DNA from: Caulobacter segnis
Lineage (GTDB): Bacteria > Pseudomonadota > Alphaproteobacteria > Caulobacterales > Caulobacteraceae
Assembly: GCF_023935105.1 (NCBI RefSeq)
Contig: NZ_CP096040.1
Coordinates: forward strand, 2,976,001 to 3,040,000
Direction: 5' to 3'
Length of the DNA stretch: 64,000 nt
The notes under the pieces are model-generated. The model saw nothing but the letters and a program-made list of their open reading frames with translations, had not been told where the DNA came from and searched no databases. This document shows positions 40,957 to 50,595 of this stretch, piece after piece (the first letter of the stretch is position 1; each line of letters opens with the position of its first letter). A program made the translations under genes and the position numbers.

Positions 40957-41192
40957 TTCCCGTCCCGGGGAATGACGCAGGTGTAGTTCGATAGCTGGAC
41001 GGGATCGCCCCCGTCCAGCTTGCCCCGGATGGTCCCACCCGAGGCCTTGCACTTGTCGCCCTCGCGTCGCAGGTCGTCGTAGCTGACGACCCCATCGCCC
41101 AGGGAGTAAGACCGATCCGGCGCCGAGACAGCCTGGCAGGCCGTCAGCGCCAGGCCGGTCAGACCCAGGACCGCGAGGCCGATCCGGCGCAT
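40953..41192 (-). CDS. Small putative lipoprotein (79 aa) in the nuo operon
   Basis: Starting at ATG 41192, sharing a base with the nuoH stop, this protein begins [20 protein letters not shown], a signal peptide with a lipobox (LTAC, Cys19). The mature part has a pair of Cys (KCKASGG, NYTCVIP) that could form a disulfide, and reads SLGDGVVSYDDLRREGDKCK. No family is recognised. It and the next gene form a coupled pair inserted between nuoH and nuoI. A periplasmic, membrane-tethered product is inferred. Confidence 0.72.
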   Translation of the reverse strand: MRRIGLAVLGLTGLALTACQAVSAPDRSYSLGDGVVSYDDLRREGDKCKASGGTIRGKLDGGDPVQLSNYTCVIPRDGK

Positions 41193-42256
41193 CAGGCGGC
41201 CGGACCGAACACGCGCCAGGCGGCGACCGCGGCCACCAGCACCAGCGAGGTCGGCAGGAACACCTTCCAACCCAGGCGCATCAGCTGGTCGTAGCGGTAG
41301 CGAGGCACGATGGCCTTCGCCATGGCGAACATGAAGAACCAGAAGACGATCTTGGCGTAGAACACCAAGGCCAACAGGAAGTTGACCAGGAACGGCGGCC
41401 AGCTGGCCGTGAAGCCGATCGGGAAGCCCGGATTCCAGCCGCCGAAGAACAGCACGCTGATCATGGCGCACATCAGGACGATGTTCGAATACTCGGCCAC
41501 CATGAACAGCAGGTAAGGGGTCGAGCTGTACTCGACCTGGTAACCGGCCACGAGTTCGGATTCGGCTTCCGGCAGGTCGAAGGGCGGGCGGTTCGTTTCG
41601 GCCAGGCCCGAGATATAGAACATGCCCATGGCCACGACCATGACCGGCAGGATGATCAGGTTCTTGAGACCGCCGCCGCCGAAGACGTTCCAGTTCCAGA
41701 TCCAGCCCGACTGCTTCTCGACGATGGTCGACAGGTTCATCGAACCGGCCAGCAGGATCACCGTGATGATGATCAGGCCGATCGAGACTTCGTACGACAC
41801 CATCTGCGCCGCCGAACGCAGGGCGCCCAGGAACGGATACTTCGAGTTCGAAGCCCAGCCGCCCATGATGATGCCGTAGACGCCCAGCGAGCTCATCGCC
41901 AGCAGGTACAGGATGCCGACATTGAGGTTCGACACGACCCAGCCCGGCGCGAACGGCACCACGGCCCAGCCCACGAAACCCAGGATCAGGCTGATCAGCG
42001 GGGCCAGGATGAAGACCACCTTGTCGGCCCCGGCCGGGATGACGATTTCCTTCAGCACGAACTTGAAGAAGTCGGCGAAGGACTGCAGCAGGCCGAAGGG
42101 ACCCACGACGTTGGGACCTTTGCGCATCTGGACACCGGCCCAGATCTTGCGGTCGGCGAGCAGCAGGAAGGCCAGGCTCAGCAGAACCCAGATCACGACC
42201 AGCAGGATGCCGCCCGTCGTGAGACCAAACCAGAGAAGCGGAGAGTTGGGGCCCAC
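41192..42256 (-). CDS. nuoH: NADH-quinone oxidoreductase subunit H
   Basis: The 354-residue membrane subunit forms part of the quinone chamber at the joint of the two arms. It shows [61 protein letters not shown] and the acidic [18 protein letters not shown]. It has about eight helices. The start is GTG 42256, 3 bases before the nuoG stop region. A lipoprotein gene overlaps its stop. Confidence 0.95.
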   Translation of the reverse strand: MGPNSPLLWFGLTTGGILLVVIWVLLSLAFLLLADRKIWAGVQMRKGPNVVGPFGLLQSFADFFKFVLKEIVIPAGADKVVFILAPLISLILGFVGWAVVPFAPGWVVSNLNVGILYLLAMSSLGVYGIIMGGWASNSKYPFLGALRSAAQMVSYEVSIGLIIITVILLAGSMNLSTIVEKQSGWIWNWNVFGGGGLKNLIILPVMVVAMGMFYISGLAETNRPPFDLPEAESELVAGYQVEYSSTPYLLFMVAEYSNIVLMCAMISVLFFGGWNPGFPIGFTASWPPFLVNFLLALVFYAKIVFWFFMFAMAKAIVPRYRYDQLMRLGWKVFLPTSLVLVAAVAAWRVFGPAA

Positions 42257-42259
42257 GGT

Positions 42260-44323
42260 CTACTCCGCAGCGATCTTGGCGGCGCCGGAAGCCACGGCCG
42301 CGCATTCGGCCATGGTCACGCTGGCGCGCGCGATGGGATTGGTCAGGTGGAAGGCCTTGATGGCGCTCTCGAACGGCGCGTCCGAGACCTCGCCGTCAGC
42401 GCCCAGGGCGCCGACATCGAACGCGGTCGCGACCGAACCGGGCGCGTAGTCGATCTGGCCGAAGGTCGGATGGTCGGCGAACAGCTTGGCGCGCAACTGG
42501 TCCAGGCTGTCGTACGGCAGCTTGTGGCCCAGCACTTCCGACAGCGCCCGCAGGATCGACCAGTCTTCCTTGGCCTCGCCCTTCGGGAACACGGCGCGCT
42601 TGCCTTGTTGCACGCGACCTTCGAGGTTCACGTACAAGCCATTCTTCTCGGTGTAGGCGGCGCCCGGCAGGATCACGTCGGCCTTGTGCGCGCCGGCGTC
42701 GCCATGCGTGCCCAGATAAACCTTGAACGCGCCCGTGGCGGACGTCTCGCACTCGTCCGCGCCCAGCAGGAACAGCACGTCCAGAGCGCCCGGCTTCAGC
42801 ATGTCGGCCGTGGCCAGGCCGCCCTCGGCCGGAACGAAGCCCATGTCCAGGCCGGCGACGCGGGCCGCGGCGGTGTGCAGGACGTTCCAGCCGTTCCAGC
42901 CTTCGCGCACGACCTTGACGGTCTTGCCCAAGGCGGCGGCGGCCTTGAGGATCGCCGCGCCGTCGGCGCGAGCCAGAGCGCCCTGGCCGATGATGATCGC
43001 GGGACGCTCGGCGGCCTTCAGGGCGGCGACGAAATCGCTCTTGCTCTTGGCCAGGCCCGACAGGGTCTGGGCGCCGGCGCCGAGATAGTCGTAGTCGAAC
43101 GTCAGGTCGGCCTTTTCGCCAATGACGCCGAAGCGGGTCTTGCCGGCGACCCACTGCTTGCGGAAGCGGGCGTTCAGGACCGGAGCCTCGAGGCGCGGAT
43201 TGGCGCCGACGAACAGGACGACGTCGGCGTTCTCGATGCCGGCGATCGTCGAGTTGAACAGCCAGCCTTCGCGCGGACCAACGCCCAGGGCCGAGCCGTC
43301 CTGACGGCTGTCTAGGTTCTTCACGCCCAGGGCGGTGAAGAGGTCCTTGGTCGCCTTCAGGCTTTCGGCGTCCTGCAGGTCACCGGCGATGACGCCGATG
43401 CGCTCGGGCGCGGTCGCCTTGATCTTGCTGGCGACGGCGGCGAAGGCCTCGGCCCAGGTGGCGGGCTTCAGCTTGCCGGCGGCGTCGCGGACGTACGGAC
43501 GATCCAGGCGCTGACGGCCCAGGCCGTCGACGGCGTAGCGCGTCTTGTCAGAGATCCACTCTTCGTTGACGTCATCGTTGACGCGCGGCAGCACGCGCAG
43601 CACGGCCGAGCCGCGGGCGTCGACGCGGATCGACGAGCCCAGGGCGTCCATGACGTCGATGCTCTCGGTCTTCTTCAGTTCCCACGGACGGGCTTCGAAG
43701 GCGTAGGGCTTGGAGGTCAGGGCGCCGACCGGGCAAAGGTCGATGACGTTGGCGCTGAGCTCCGACGTCACCGCCGCGCCCAGATAGGTCGTGATTTCAA
43801 CGTCTTCGCCGCGCGAAATCAGGCCGATCTCCGGCGAACCGGCGACTTCGGTGATGAAGCGGACGCAGCGCGTGCACTGGATGCAGCGCGTCATCACGGT
43901 CTTGATCAGCGGGCCCATCGACTTCTCTTCGACGGCGCGCTTGTTCTCGTCATAGCGGCTGTCGTCGCGGCCATAGCCCACGGCCTGGTCCTGCAGGTCG
44001 CACTCACCGCCCTGGTCGCAGATCGGGCAATCCAGCGGGTGGTTGATGAGCAGGAACTCCATCACCCCTTCGCGGGCCTTCTTGACCATCGGAGTCTTGG
44101 TGAAAATCTCCTGGCCCTCGGCGGCCGGCAGGGCGCACGAAGCCTGCGGCTTCGGCGGGCCGGGCTTCACCTCGACCAGGCACATCCGGCAGTTGCCGGC
44201 GATGGACAGACGTTCGTGGTAGCAGAAGCGCGGGATCTCTTCCCCGGCCAGTTCCGCGACCTGCAGAACCGTCATGCCGGGTTCGAACTCGACTTCGACG
44301 CCGTTGACCTTGGCGATAGCCAT
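42260..44323 (-). CDS. nuoG: NADH-quinone oxidoreductase subunit G
   Basis: The 687-residue peripheral-arm subunit carries several Fe-S clusters. It shows the N-terminal 2Fe-2S motif (IPRFCYHERLSIAGNCRMCL), the His/Cys motif (HPLDCPICDQGGECDLQ) and a 4Fe-4S motif (TRCIQCTRCVRFITEVAG), followed by a molybdopterin-oxidoreductase-like domain without cofactor motifs. The length matches alphaproteobacterial and mitochondrial 75-kDa forms rather than the 900-residue E. coli form. Confidence 0.95.
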   Translation of the reverse strand: MAIAKVNGVEVEFEPGMTVLQVAELAGEEIPRFCYHERLSIAGNCRMCLVEVKPGPPKPQASCALPAAEGQEIFTKTPMVKKAREGVMEFLLINHPLDCPICDQGGECDLQDQAVGYGRDDSRYDENKRAVEEKSMGPLIKTVMTRCIQCTRCVRFITEVAGSPEIGLISRGEDVEITTYLGAAVTSELSANVIDLCPVGALTSKPYAFEARPWELKKTESIDVMDALGSSIRVDARGSAVLRVLPRVNDDVNEEWISDKTRYAVDGLGRQRLDRPYVRDAAGKLKPATWAEAFAAVASKIKATAPERIGVIAGDLQDAESLKATKDLFTALGVKNLDSRQDGSALGVGPREGWLFNSTIAGIENADVVLFVGANPRLEAPVLNARFRKQWVAGKTRFGVIGEKADLTFDYDYLGAGAQTLSGLAKSKSDFVAALKAAERPAIIIGQGALARADGAAILKAAAALGKTVKVVREGWNGWNVLHTAAARVAGLDMGFVPAEGGLATADMLKPGALDVLFLLGADECETSATGAFKVYLGTHGDAGAHKADVILPGAAYTEKNGLYVNLEGRVQQGKRAVFPKGEAKEDWSILRALSEVLGHKLPYDSLDQLRAKLFADHPTFGQIDYAPGSVATAFDVGALGADGEVSDAPFESAIKAFHLTNPIARASVTMAECAAVASGAAKIAAE

Positions 44324-44328
44324 TCTTG

Positions 44329-45648
44329 TTACTCCGCCGCGATCAGCTTGGCGCCCTGCACGTGCAGGCGACCGCTACGATAGGAAGCGATCCGCTCCTC
44401 CACCTCGTGGCGGAAGTGGCGGAACAGACCCTGGATCGGCCAGGCGGCCGCATCGCCTAGGGCGCAGATGGTGTGACCCTCGACCTGGGTCGTGACGTCC
44501 AGCAGGGTGTCGATCTCTTTCGGATCGGCCTCGCCGGTCGCCATGCGCTCCATGACGCGCCACATCCAGCCGGTGCCTTCGCGGCACGGCGTGCACTGGC
44601 CGCAGCTCTCGTGCTTGTAGAAGTACGACAGGCGGGCGATGGCGCGGACCAGGTCGGTCGACTTGTCCATGACGATGACGGCGGCCGTACCGAGACCCGA
44701 CTTCAGGTTCCGCAGCGCGTCGAAGTCCATCGGCAGGTCTTCGCACTGTTCGGCCGGGATCATCGGCACGGACGAGCCGCCCGGGATGACGGCCTTGAGG
44801 TTGCCCCAGCCGCCGCGAATGCCGCCGCAGTGGTCTTCCATCAGCTGACGGAAGGGGATGCTCATGGCTTCTTCGACGTTGCAGGGCAGGTTCACGTGGC
44901 CCGAGACGCAGAACAGCTTGGTGCCGGCGTTGTTGGGACGGCCGAAGCTGCCGAACCAGGCCGCGCCGCGACGCAGGATGGTGCCGGCGACGGCGATGCT
45001 CTCGACGTTGTTGACCGTGGTCGGCATGCCGTAGAGGCCCGCGCCGGCCGGGAACGGCGGCTTCAGGCGCGGCTGGCCCTTCTTACCTTCCAGGCTTTCC
45101 AGCAGGGCCGTCTCTTCGCCGCAGATATAGGCGCCGGCGCCGTGGTGGACGTAGATGTCGAAGTCCCAGCCGTGGACGTTGTTCTTGCCCACGAGATTGG
45201 CCTCGTAGGCCTGCTTGATCGCGGCTTCCAGGCGCTCGCGCTCGAAGACGTACTCGCCGCGGATGTAGATGTAGCAGGCGTGGGCCAGCATGGCGCGCGA
45301 GGCGATCAGGCAACCCTCGATCAGGAGGTGCGGGTCATGCCGCATGATCTCCCGGTCCTTGCAGGTGCCCGGTTCGGACTCGTCGGCGTTGACGACCAGG
45401 TAGTGAGGACGACCTTCCTTCACTTCCTTGGGCATGAACGACCACTTGAGGCCGGTCGAGAAACCGGCGCCGCCCCGGCCGCGCAGGCCGGAGTTCTTCA
45501 TGTTGTCGATGATCCAGTCGCGCCCGGCGTCCAGGATGTCCTTGGTGCCATTCCAGCAGCCGCGCTTCTTCGCGCCCTCGAGGCCCCAATCCTGGAGACC
45601 GTAGAGGTTCGTGAAGATGCGGTCCTTGTCTTCGAGGATACCGACCAT
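44329..45648 (-). CDS. nuoF: NADH-quinone oxidoreductase subunit F
   Basis: The 439-residue subunit binds NADH and FMN and holds cluster N3. It shows the FMN loop [17 protein letters not shown], the NADH-site [19 protein letters not shown], and the 4Fe-4S motif [18 protein letters not shown] plus a later Cys ([13 protein letters not shown]). The start ATG 45648 is 3 bases beyond the stop of a small membrane protein gene. Confidence 0.96.
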   Translation of the reverse strand: MVGILEDKDRIFTNLYGLQDWGLEGAKKRGCWNGTKDILDAGRDWIIDNMKNSGLRGRGGAGFSTGLKWSFMPKEVKEGRPHYLVVNADESEPGTCKDREIMRHDPHLLIEGCLIASRAMLAHACYIYIRGEYVFERERLEAAIKQAYEANLVGKNNVHGWDFDIYVHHGAGAYICGEETALLESLEGKKGQPRLKPPFPAGAGLYGMPTTVNNVESIAVAGTILRRGAAWFGSFGRPNNAGTKLFCVSGHVNLPCNVEEAMSIPFRQLMEDHCGGIRGGWGNLKAVIPGGSSVPMIPAEQCEDLPMDFDALRNLKSGLGTAAVIVMDKSTDLVRAIARLSYFYKHESCGQCTPCREGTGWMWRVMERMATGEADPKEIDTLLDVTTQVEGHTICALGDAAAWPIQGLFRHFRHEVEERIASYRSGRLHVQGAKLIAAE

Positions 45649-45651
45649 GAC

Positions 45652-45918
45652 TCAGCTTTGCGGATCGAATGGATGGGCGCGCACATAGCGCGTCCGACGA
45701 ATGATGACATAGGCGAAAAGCAGCCAGCCCACGCCGATGATGGCGAGACCGGCGACAACCGCCCAGAACGGCGCGCCTTGAACGGTGCGGCCCCAGATCA
45801 GGAGCAGCGCGCCGACGAGGCAGGCCACGAAGCCCACGCCGCGTTCGCGACGATGCAGGCCCCGAATGGTGTCGGCATAGGCCGCCCTGCGGGTGTTGAG
45901 GAGGCTGTCGTCGATCAT
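45652..45918 (-). CDS. Small membrane protein of unknown function (88 aa)
   Basis: From ATG 45918 the product is MIDDSLLNTRRAAYADTIRG... with two hydrophobic segments (about residues 27-45 and 51-73) and a basic C-terminus (RRTRYVRAHPF). The frame is open further upstream but lies over the preceding gene. It overlaps the gene at 45915-46139 as ATGA, so the two are coupled and sit between nuoE and nuoF. No family recognised. Confidence 0.68.
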   Translation of the reverse strand: MIDDSLLNTRRAAYADTIRGLHRRERGVGFVACLVGALLLIWGRTVQGAPFWAVVAGLAIIGVGWLLFAYVIIRRTRYVRAHPFDPQS

Positions 45919-46139
45919 GACGAGGCCCCCTCGCCCTTGGATCCGCGCATCCAGCCCAGGATGAACCAGACATGCGAACCCAGGCCCGCGATGATGGCGC
46001 CCAGGAAGACCAGGCGTAGCCAGTCGATCCGCAGCGACACCGCGCCATAGATCGCGACGCCGGCCAGCACGAAGCACACCGCGTTGATGACGAACATCGC
46101 GATCAAGCGCTTCTTCTGGGCGTTGGCGTCGGCGGTCAT
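45915..46139 (-). CDS. Small membrane protein of unknown function (74 aa)
   Basis: The protein begins MTADANAQKKRLIAMFVINA and has two hydrophobic segments (about residues 13-33 and 40-62). It starts one base after the nuoE stop, and its own stop overlaps the next small membrane gene. Together they form a two-gene insert between nuoE and nuoF. No family recognised; a role in complex I or its assembly is only suggested by location. Confidence 0.68.
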   Translation of the reverse strand: MTADANAQKKRLIAMFVINAVCFVLAGVAIYGAVSLRIDWLRLVFLGAIIAGLGSHVWFILGWMRGSKGEGASS

Positions 46140-46140
46140 G

Positions 46141-46830
46141 TTAGGCGGTCGGCTCCGGCTTCGTCTTCGAGGCCTTCGGCTTCTCGGGCAGGTTCGGAAT
46201 CTTGATCTTCTTGGCGTACGAGCCGTCGTACAGCTTCGGATCCGTCAGGGTGTGGATCGCGCCCTTCGGCTCCGAGGCGCTGCGGCCGTCGTAGCTGCCC
46301 GGCTTCGGGGCCTTGCCCGCCGCGAAGTCGTCGAGGATCTGGGCCAGGCTCTCCGGCGTCAGGTCCTCGTAGTAGTAGTCGTTGATCGCGGCCATCGGGG
46401 CGTTGCAGCACGCGCCCAGGCATTCGACCTCTTCCCAGCTGAACTTGCCGTCGGCCGAGACGTGATTGGCGTCGCCGATCTTGTCCTTCAGGACCTTCTT
46501 GAGGTCCTCGGCGCCGCGCAGCTGGCAGGGCGTGGTGCCGCACAGCTGCACGAAGGCGACCTTGCCGACCGGCTGCAGCTGGAACATCACGTAGAAAGTG
46601 GCCACTTCCAGCACGCGGATGACCGGCATCTCGAGCTGCTTGGCGATCTCCTGGATTGCCGGCTCGGACACCCAGCCTTCCTGCTTCTGGGCCAGCCACA
46701 GCATCGGGATCACCGCCGACTGCTTGCGGGCGGCGGGATACTTGGCCTTCCACCAGTCGGCCTTGGCCTGGCTGTCCTTCGAGAAGGCGAAGCTGGCGGG
46801 CTGTTCCTTGGCGAGACGCCGAACGCTCAT
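46141..46830 (-). CDS. nuoE: NADH-quinone oxidoreductase subunit E
   Basis: The 229-residue thioredoxin-like subunit carries the 2Fe-2S cluster N1a. Ligands are seen in VQLCGTTPCQLRGAED (two Cys) and EECLGACCNAPMAAI-type sequence (VECLGACCNAP). The start is ATG 46830 (MSVRRLAKEQPASFAFS). The C-terminal end has a Lys/Pro-rich tail (PNLPEKPKASKTKPEP) beyond the core. It follows an NTF2-like gene by 10 bases. Confidence 0.95.
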   Translation of the reverse strand: MSVRRLAKEQPASFAFSKDSQAKADWWKAKYPAARKQSAVIPMLWLAQKQEGWVSEPAIQEIAKQLEMPVIRVLEVATFYVMFQLQPVGKVAFVQLCGTTPCQLRGAEDLKKVLKDKIGDANHVSADGKFSWEEVECLGACCNAPMAAINDYYYEDLTPESLAQILDDFAAGKAPKPGSYDGRSASEPKGAIHTLTDPKLYDGSYAKKIKIPNLPEKPKASKTKPEPTA

Positions 46831-46840
46831 TGGGAGACAC

Positions 46841-47188
46841 TCATCGGGCGAAATCCACGCGGACGATCTTGTCGCCCTTGAAGGTGTAGATGGCGGCGAC
46901 CTGGAACGGCGCGTCGCCGTTGCCGCGGTCGACATGCTCATGGTCGATCACGTTCGAACCGACCACGATGCGGTTCAGCAGCTTCGCGTGGTTCTTGGGG
47001 AACTCGGCGAAGGTCTTCTCGTAGAAGGCGCGATAGGCGTCGAGGCCCGTGCGCGCCACGTCGCCGTTCAGACCCGCCACGACGACGTCGTCGGCGAAGT
47101 GGGCGCAGTGGGCGTCCAGGTCCTGGGCGTTGTAGGCGTCCAGCTGCGCCTGAGCCACTTTTTCGAGGGCGATGGCTTCCAGGCTCAC
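46841..47188 (-). CDS. NTF2-like (SnoaL-type) small protein
   Basis: The 115-residue protein resembles the NTF2-like/SnoaL fold: an N-terminal helix ([25 protein letters not shown]), a middle [23 protein letters not shown], and beta strands ending [19 protein letters not shown]. Such proteins bind small ligands; nothing shows a specific reaction. The GTG start at 47188 overlaps the nuoD stop (GTGA). It lies between nuoD and nuoE. Confidence 0.75.
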   Translation of the reverse strand: MSLEAIALEKVAQAQLDAYNAQDLDAHCAHFADDVVVAGLNGDVARTGLDAYRAFYEKTFAEFPKNHAKLLNRIVVGSNVIDHEHVDRGNGDAPFQVAAIYTFKGDKIVRVDFAR

Positions 47189-48435
47189 CGGTCCACCTCG
47201 CCGAACACGATGTCAAGCGAGCCCAGAATGGCCGAAACGTCGGCCAGCTGGTGGCCGCGGTTCATCCAGTCCATGGCGGCCAGGTGCGAGAAGCCCGGAG
47301 CCTTGATCTTGCAGCGGTACGGCTTGTTGGTGCCGTTGCTGACCACGTAGACGCCGAACTCGCCCTTGGGCGCTTCGACGGCCGCGTAGACCTCGCCTTC
47401 CGGCGTGCGGAAGCCCTCGGTGTAGAGCTTGAAGTGGTGGATCAGGGCTTCCATCGACCGCTTCATCTCGGCGCGACGCGGCGGGCTGACCTTGTTGTCC
47501 TCGGTCAGCACCGGGCCCGGCGTGCCGCGCAGCATGGCGACGGCCTGCAGGATGATCTTGGTCGACTCGCGCATCTCCTGCATGCGGCAGAGATAGCGAT
47601 CGTAGCAGTCGCCGTTCTTGCCCAGCGGGATGTCGAACTCGAACTCGTTGTAGTTCTCGTACGGCTGGTTGCGGCGCAGGTCCCAGGCGATGCCCGAACC
47701 GCGCACCATCACGCCCGAGAAGCCCCAGGCCCAGGCGTCTTCCTTGCTGACCACGCCGATGTCGACGTTGCGCTGCTTGAAGATGCGGTTGTCGGTGATC
47801 AGGCCTTCGATGTCGTCGCAGATCTTGGGGAAAGCCTTCGCCCAGGTCTCGATGTCATCGATCAGCTCGGGCGTCAGGTCCTGGTGGACGCCGCCCGGAC
47901 GGAAGTAATTGGCGTGCAGACGAGCGCCGCAGGCGCGCTCGTAGAAGATCATCAGCTTCTCGCGCTCCTCGAAGCCCCAGAGCGGCGGCGTCAGGGCGCC
48001 GACGTCCATGGCCTGGGTCGTCACGTTCAGCAGGTGGTTCAGGATCCGGCCGATCTCGCAGAACAGCACGCGGACGATCTGGCCGCGACGCGGCACCTCG
48101 ACGCCCAGCAACTTCTCGATGGCCAGGCAGAACGCATGCTCCTGGTTCATCGGCGCCACGTAGTCGAGGCGGTCGAAGTACGGGATGTTCTGCAGGTAGG
48201 TGCGCGCTTCCATCAGCTTCTCGGTGCCGCGGTGCAGCAGGCCGATGTGCGGATCGACGCGTTCGACGATTTCGCCGTCCAGCTCCAACACCAGGCGCAA
48301 CACGCCGTGCGCGGCCGGGTGCTGCGGGCCGAAGTTGATGTTGAACTTGCGGACGGGCGTCTCCGGGATGGCCGGGGTCGTCGGTTCGTCGCGGAAGAAG
48401 TCGGTCGCCGCGGCGGGCGCGTTCGTGCCAGTCAT
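47185..48435 (-). CDS. nuoD: NADH-quinone oxidoreductase subunit D
   Basis: The 49-kDa-type subunit, 416 residues, lining the quinone pocket. It shows [20 protein letters not shown] with the quinone-site His, [20 protein letters not shown], and the C-terminal [21 protein letters not shown]. It is separate from NuoC, unlike the fused CD of E. coli. It starts 4 bases from the nuoC stop. Confidence 0.96.
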   Translation of the reverse strand: MTGTNAPAAATDFFRDEPTTPAIPETPVRKFNINFGPQHPAAHGVLRLVLELDGEIVERVDPHIGLLHRGTEKLMEARTYLQNIPYFDRLDYVAPMNQEHAFCLAIEKLLGVEVPRRGQIVRVLFCEIGRILNHLLNVTTQAMDVGALTPPLWGFEEREKLMIFYERACGARLHANYFRPGGVHQDLTPELIDDIETWAKAFPKICDDIEGLITDNRIFKQRNVDIGVVSKEDAWAWGFSGVMVRGSGIAWDLRRNQPYENYNEFEFDIPLGKNGDCYDRYLCRMQEMRESTKIILQAVAMLRGTPGPVLTEDNKVSPPRRAEMKRSMEALIHHFKLYTEGFRTPEGEVYAAVEAPKGEFGVYVVSNGTNKPYRCKIKAPGFSHLAAMDWMNRGHQLADVSAILGSLDIVFGEVDR

Positions 48436-48438
48436 GAC

Positions 48439-49053
48439 TTAAGCGTCCCCTGCCCGCTTCTCGGCCTTCTCGTCGCCCGGCAGGGCGTACTTGGCGCCCT
48501 CCCACGGAGACAGGAAGTCGAAGGCGCGGAACTCGGTGATCTTCACGGGTTCATAGACGACGCGCTTGAGTTCGTCGTCGTAGCGGACTTCCACGTAACC
48601 CGTCATCGGGAAGTCTTTCCGCAGCGGATGGCCGTGGAAGCCGTAGTCGGTCAGGATCCGGCGCAGGTCGGGGTGGCCCTCGAAGAAAACGCCATACATG
48701 TCGAACGCTTCGCGCTCGAACCAGTCGGCGACCGGGAACACCGGCGTGGCGCTGGGGACCGGGGTGTCTTCGTCGGTCTGCACCTTCAGGCGGATGCGGA
48801 CGTTCTTCACCATCGACAGCAGGTGATAGACGACGTCGAAACGGCGCTCTCGCTGCGGATAGTCCACGGCCGTCAGGTCCACCAGCTGGTGGAAGCGGTA
48901 GTCGGGATGGTCGCGCAGCAGCTCCAGGGCCTGGACGACGCGGTGCGCCGGGCCGTGGATGTTCAGCTCGCCGAACGCAATGTCATAGCCGGTGATCGCG
49001 CCGGTGGCGTTGGCGACGATCGACTGGCCGAGCGCTTCGAGGTCCTGGCTCAT
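48439..49053 (-). CDS. nuoC: NADH-quinone oxidoreductase subunit C
   Basis: The 204-residue 30-kDa-type subunit, contacting NuoD in the peripheral arm. Start ATG 49053 ([18 protein letters not shown]) overlaps the nuoB stop as ATGA. The family motif is [20 protein letters not shown] followed by [20 protein letters not shown]. The frame stays open upstream into nuoB, which is a shadow. Confidence 0.95.
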   Translation of the reverse strand: MSQDLEALGQSIVANATGAITGYDIAFGELNIHGPAHRVVQALELLRDHPDYRFHQLVDLTAVDYPQRERRFDVVYHLLSMVKNVRIRLKVQTDEDTPVPSATPVFPVADWFEREAFDMYGVFFEGHPDLRRILTDYGFHGHPLRKDFPMTGYVEVRYDDELKRVVYEPVKITEFRAFDFLSPWEGAKYALPGDEKAEKRAGDA

Positions 49054-49625
49054 CGCTCGATCGTCCCCATGCGACGGATCTTCTTCTGGAGCTGCAGCAC
49101 GCCGTAGACCAAGGCTTCGGCCGTGGGCGGACAACCCGGCACGTAGATGTCGATCGGCACGACGCGGTCGCAGCCGCGCACGACGCTGTAGCTGTAATAG
49201 TAGTAGCCGCCGCCATTGGCGCAGCTGCCCATCGAGATGACGTAGCGGGGCTCCGGCATCTGGTCGTAGACCTTGCGCAGGGCCGGAGCCATCTTGTTGG
49301 TCAGGGTGCCGGCGACGATCATCACGTCCGACTGACGCGGGCTGGCGCGCGGCGCGAAGCCGTAGCGCTCCAGGTCGTAGCGCGGCATGGCCGAGTGCAT
49401 CATCTCGACGGCGCAGCACGCCAGGCCGAACGTCATCCACATCAGCGAGCCCGTACGGGCCCAGGTGATCAGATCGTCGGCGGCGGCGGTGATGAAGCCC
49501 TTGTCGGCCAGCTGTTGCGAGACGCCGTCAAAGAACGGGTCGTGCAGCTTGGGGTCATAGCCCTCGACCGTCGAACGACCGGCCGAAAGCGCGGGAGCCG
49601 AGTTGGCGGGAACGATCACTCCCAT
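49050..49625 (-). CDS. nuoB: NADH-quinone oxidoreductase subunit B
   Basis: The subunit carries cluster N2, the last Fe-S cluster before quinone. The 191-residue protein contains [20 protein letters not shown] (two adjacent Cys), [17 protein letters not shown] and [14 protein letters not shown] with the other two Cys. Start ATG 49625 ([14 protein letters not shown]) was chosen; an in-frame start seven codons upstream is possible. The start overlaps the nuoA end by 10 bases. Confidence 0.95.
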   Translation of the reverse strand: MGVIVPANSAPALSAGRSTVEGYDPKLHDPFFDGVSQQLADKGFITAAADDLITWARTGSLMWMTFGLACCAVEMMHSAMPRYDLERYGFAPRASPRQSDVMIVAGTLTNKMAPALRKVYDQMPEPRYVISMGSCANGGGYYYYSYSVVRGCDRVVPIDIYVPGCPPTAEALVYGVLQLQKKIRRMGTIER

Positions 49626-49993
49626 TCGAGGGCGCCCTTCTTCCATTCATAGATAAAGCCGACGGTCAGGACGCCCAGGAAGGTCATCATCGACCAGAAG
49701 GCGAACTGGGCCACGTCGTGCGGCAGCTTCATCAGCGTCACCGCCCAGGGAAACAGGAACGCCACTTCCAGATCGAAGATGATGAAGAGGATCGACACCA
49801 GATAGAACCGAACGTCGAACTTCATGCGCGCGTCGTCGAAGGCGTTGAAGCCGCATTCGTACGCGGACAGCTTTTCCGGGTCCGGCGCCTTGGGCGCGAG
49901 CACGGCGGCCGCGAGGATGAAGACGATGCCGATGGCCGCCGCGATCCCTAGAAAGATCACGATCGGCAGGTACTGGAGAAGGAAGGCGGTCAT
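49616..49993 (-). CDS. nuoA: NADH-quinone oxidoreductase subunit A
   Basis: First gene of the complex I operon: 125 residues, three membrane helices. It shows [20 protein letters not shown], the conserved [21 protein letters not shown] loop with the quinone-sensitive Cys, and [14 protein letters not shown] promoter is predicted at 50020-50048, about 27 bases upstream of its start codon. Confidence 0.96.
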   Translation of the reverse strand: MTAFLLQYLPIVIFLGIAAAIGIVFILAAAVLAPKAPDPEKLSAYECGFNAFDDARMKFDVRFYLVSILFIIFDLEVAFLFPWAVTLMKLPHDVAQFAFWSMMTFLGVLTVGFIYEWKKGALEWE

Positions 49994-50019
49994 GACAGCC
50001 CTTGGCTTGAATCGAGCGG

Positions 50020-50048
50020 GTTGTAGCCCACTGTCGCCAACGCTTCAA
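50020..50048 (-). promoter_or_regulatory. nuoA: Predicted promoter of the nuo operon
   Basis: On the minus strand TTGAAGC (50042-50048) and GCTACAAC (50020-50027) are 14 bases apart; the latter fits the Caulobacter -10 GCTANAWC fully. It lies just before nuoA. In the 301-base gap 49994-50294 I see this promoter and the tRNA promoter at 50216-50242, and nothing else. Confidence 0.6.
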
Positions 50049-50215
50049 ACACCCGAAGCACATTGAGAAACGATCGCAACTAGACCTGCTTTCCCTAACG
50101 CTGGTCTGGGAAAAACAAGGGGTCGCGCAGCGAAGCCAAGGCCAGCGTCTTTGCGGTTATCCCATGGAAAACCGGGCCGGTCCGGACGCTATTTGTCGCT
50201 TCTTCGATATCGCCG

Positions 50216-50242
50216 TTGACACGAGTCTTCGAGCGACATATC
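50216..50242 (+). promoter_or_regulatory. Predicted promoter of the tRNA-Asp pair
   Basis: TTGACAC (50216-50222) is followed, after 12 bases, by GACATATC (50235-50242), a good match to the housekeeping pattern. The first tRNA-Asp begins 52 bases further on. Confidence 0.55.
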
Positions 50243-50294
50243 AGACGCGCCTCGCCGATCGGCGGGTCGCACTTTCGCTTCGGCGAAGGGATAT

Positions 50295-50371
<77 letters not shown>

Positions 50372-50436
50372 CCCCTTCATAGGTGGTATGCTTCCCTCCC
50401 TCGGTCACGGACGACCGTCGCGCCTTGGCGCACGAC

Positions 50437-50513
<77 letters not shown>

Positions 50514-50595
50514 CCGTCCAGTGGGTCTTCTCCTCAAATCGGGAATGGTATCCGCAACGCCTTGAGTTGCTGACCGCGCGCGCCATCTAGCAACG

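Noticed and set aside
46841..47188. Possibility that the NTF2-like protein is a steroid isomerase
   Set aside because: The fold looks right but no catalytic Tyr/Asp pattern could be confirmed, so only the fold-level call is kept.
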